DNA of 64,000 nucleotides from Phascolomyces articulosus (lineage: Eukaryota > Mucoromycota > Mucoromycetes > Mucorales > Lichtheimiaceae), in contig JAIXMP010000025.1 of assembly GCA_025677815.1 (NCBI GenBank), positions 62,001-126,000 on the forward strand, written 5' to 3'. Made by a program: the position numbers and the translations under genes. Numbering within the stretch: position 1 is the first letter of the stretch; each line of letters begins with the position of its first letter. Of the stretch, positions 63,074 through 64,000 are shown piece after piece. The notes beneath the pieces were generated by a model that searched no databases, was not told the DNA's origin, and was given only the letters and a program-made list of their open reading frames with translations.

Positions 63074-64000
63074 GATACAATGGTATTGATTTTTTTTTTT
63101 GTATGGATATCAGTAAAAAAAAAAGAAAAGAAAAGAAAAGGTATAAAAGAATGAAAGAGAAAGATAAAGAATTGATTGATTGATTTTATCATTTTTTTAC
63201 TTTAATTCATTTTATACAAAGAACAACAATAAAACCCGTTGATTTTAATTTCATATGCCACGCATTATCCTCATTGTTGAAATTGTATATATAATAATTT
63301 GAGTGACTATTTTTTTTCATTTAATGGATTATAATATTATATTCATTATTTATCAATAATTTTAGTATATAGAAGGTAACATCCCTCTATATAGAAAAAT
63401 GATCAAACTACTAGATTATCAAGCGTCTTTTTTTTTTGGAACTATAATGCTAATATATGGTAAAATTCAGTAGGTGTAATTCATCAAAAACAATGATCAT
63501 ATATGTCATATTGATAAAAAGTAAAGCAATACTATTGGTTGCTTCAGATATTCTTTCATGGATGAGTTCTGCATGAAGCATTGACAAAACCCATTTCATT
63601 ACATAATATACAATCCAATGGTGGTGGCAAATAATAATCATAGTTAATGTGTAATGGTAGTACAAAAACAGAAAATAAACATTTTTTTTTTTGGGGATGT
63701 CAAGCTTTTTTTTCTTGTGGCGGTGTGAAAATTTATTGTCATAAAATAGATACACCATCTTTACTATATTTGGGGATCATTCCAACAAAAGCAAAACAGC
63801 AAGCTATAAAGTAGCGCGCCATCTTTATGGATATAAAGGGTAGTAGTAGATCTTTTTACTAATAACAAATATGCAAGTGGGGGGTTTGCAGAATATTTTA
63901 TTTTGTTTTAAAATAAACCATCACTTCTTTTTATTGGATTGCTATTTTTTTGACTTAAAATAGTAATTCGATCTTCTAATTACTAAAGAAGCCCAGACAC
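63074..64000. other. Intergenic, right edge of window
   Basis: Upstream region of the acidic-protein gene on the minus strand. It contains an AAAAG repeat run at about 63120-63140 and poly-T tracts. A 102-codon minus frame at 63450-63758 has no motif and I do not call it. Confidence 0.5.

Overview
The window is eukaryotic nuclear DNA from a filamentous fungus. It is most like an early-diverging Mucoromycota (Mucorales-type) genome. The signs are many short GT-AG introns of about 50-170 nt, AT-rich intergenic DNA with TA and poly-A/T tracts, a fungal Zn2Cys6 regulator, a fungal DUF3712 membrane protein, a fungal KH protein, and a KDZ (Kyakuja-Dileera-Zisupton) DNA transposon. I saw no rRNA, tRNA or CRISPR array. 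Exon joins below were worked out by hand from splice sites and reading-frame phase.

Left part (1-28.7 kb), dense housekeeping region. A coiled-coil protein enters from the left edge (to 5160). It is followed by a zinc-cluster transcription factor (5434-8968), a complete 32-exon VPS13 lipid-transfer protein of 3159 codons (9776-22144) and a type II haloacid-dehalogenase-like hydrolase (22271-23077), all on +. A 1593-aa single-pass membrane protein with DUF3712/LEA2-like repeats (23461-28683) lies on the - strand.

Middle (28.7-44.5 kb), accessory region. About 3.7 kb without genes leads into two decayed copies of an F-box/LRR gene in opposite orientation. Their 3' ends form an apparently perfect inverted repeat (two 588-bp arms, 2395-bp spacer). 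Just upstream of the second F-box pseudogene sits a 6318-bp KDZ transposon (38142-44459) with identical 190-bp terminal inverted repeats and an 8-bp target-site duplication. It carries a broken transposase gene and, on the other strand, an unrecognised 329-aa passenger gene. Each gene starts a few bases inside one repeat, so the repeats probably also serve as promoters.

Right part (44.5-64 kb), housekeeping again. It holds ribosomal protein L4 (-), a possible HAM1-like protein (+), a 72-aa zinc-ribbon protein split over three exons (-), an AtuA/DUF1446 family protein (+), a multi-KH RNA-binding protein of 1132 aa (-) and an acidic 302-aa protein of unknown function (-). Apart from the two genes of the transposon, the neighbours look functionally unrelated, as is usual for fungal chromosomes.
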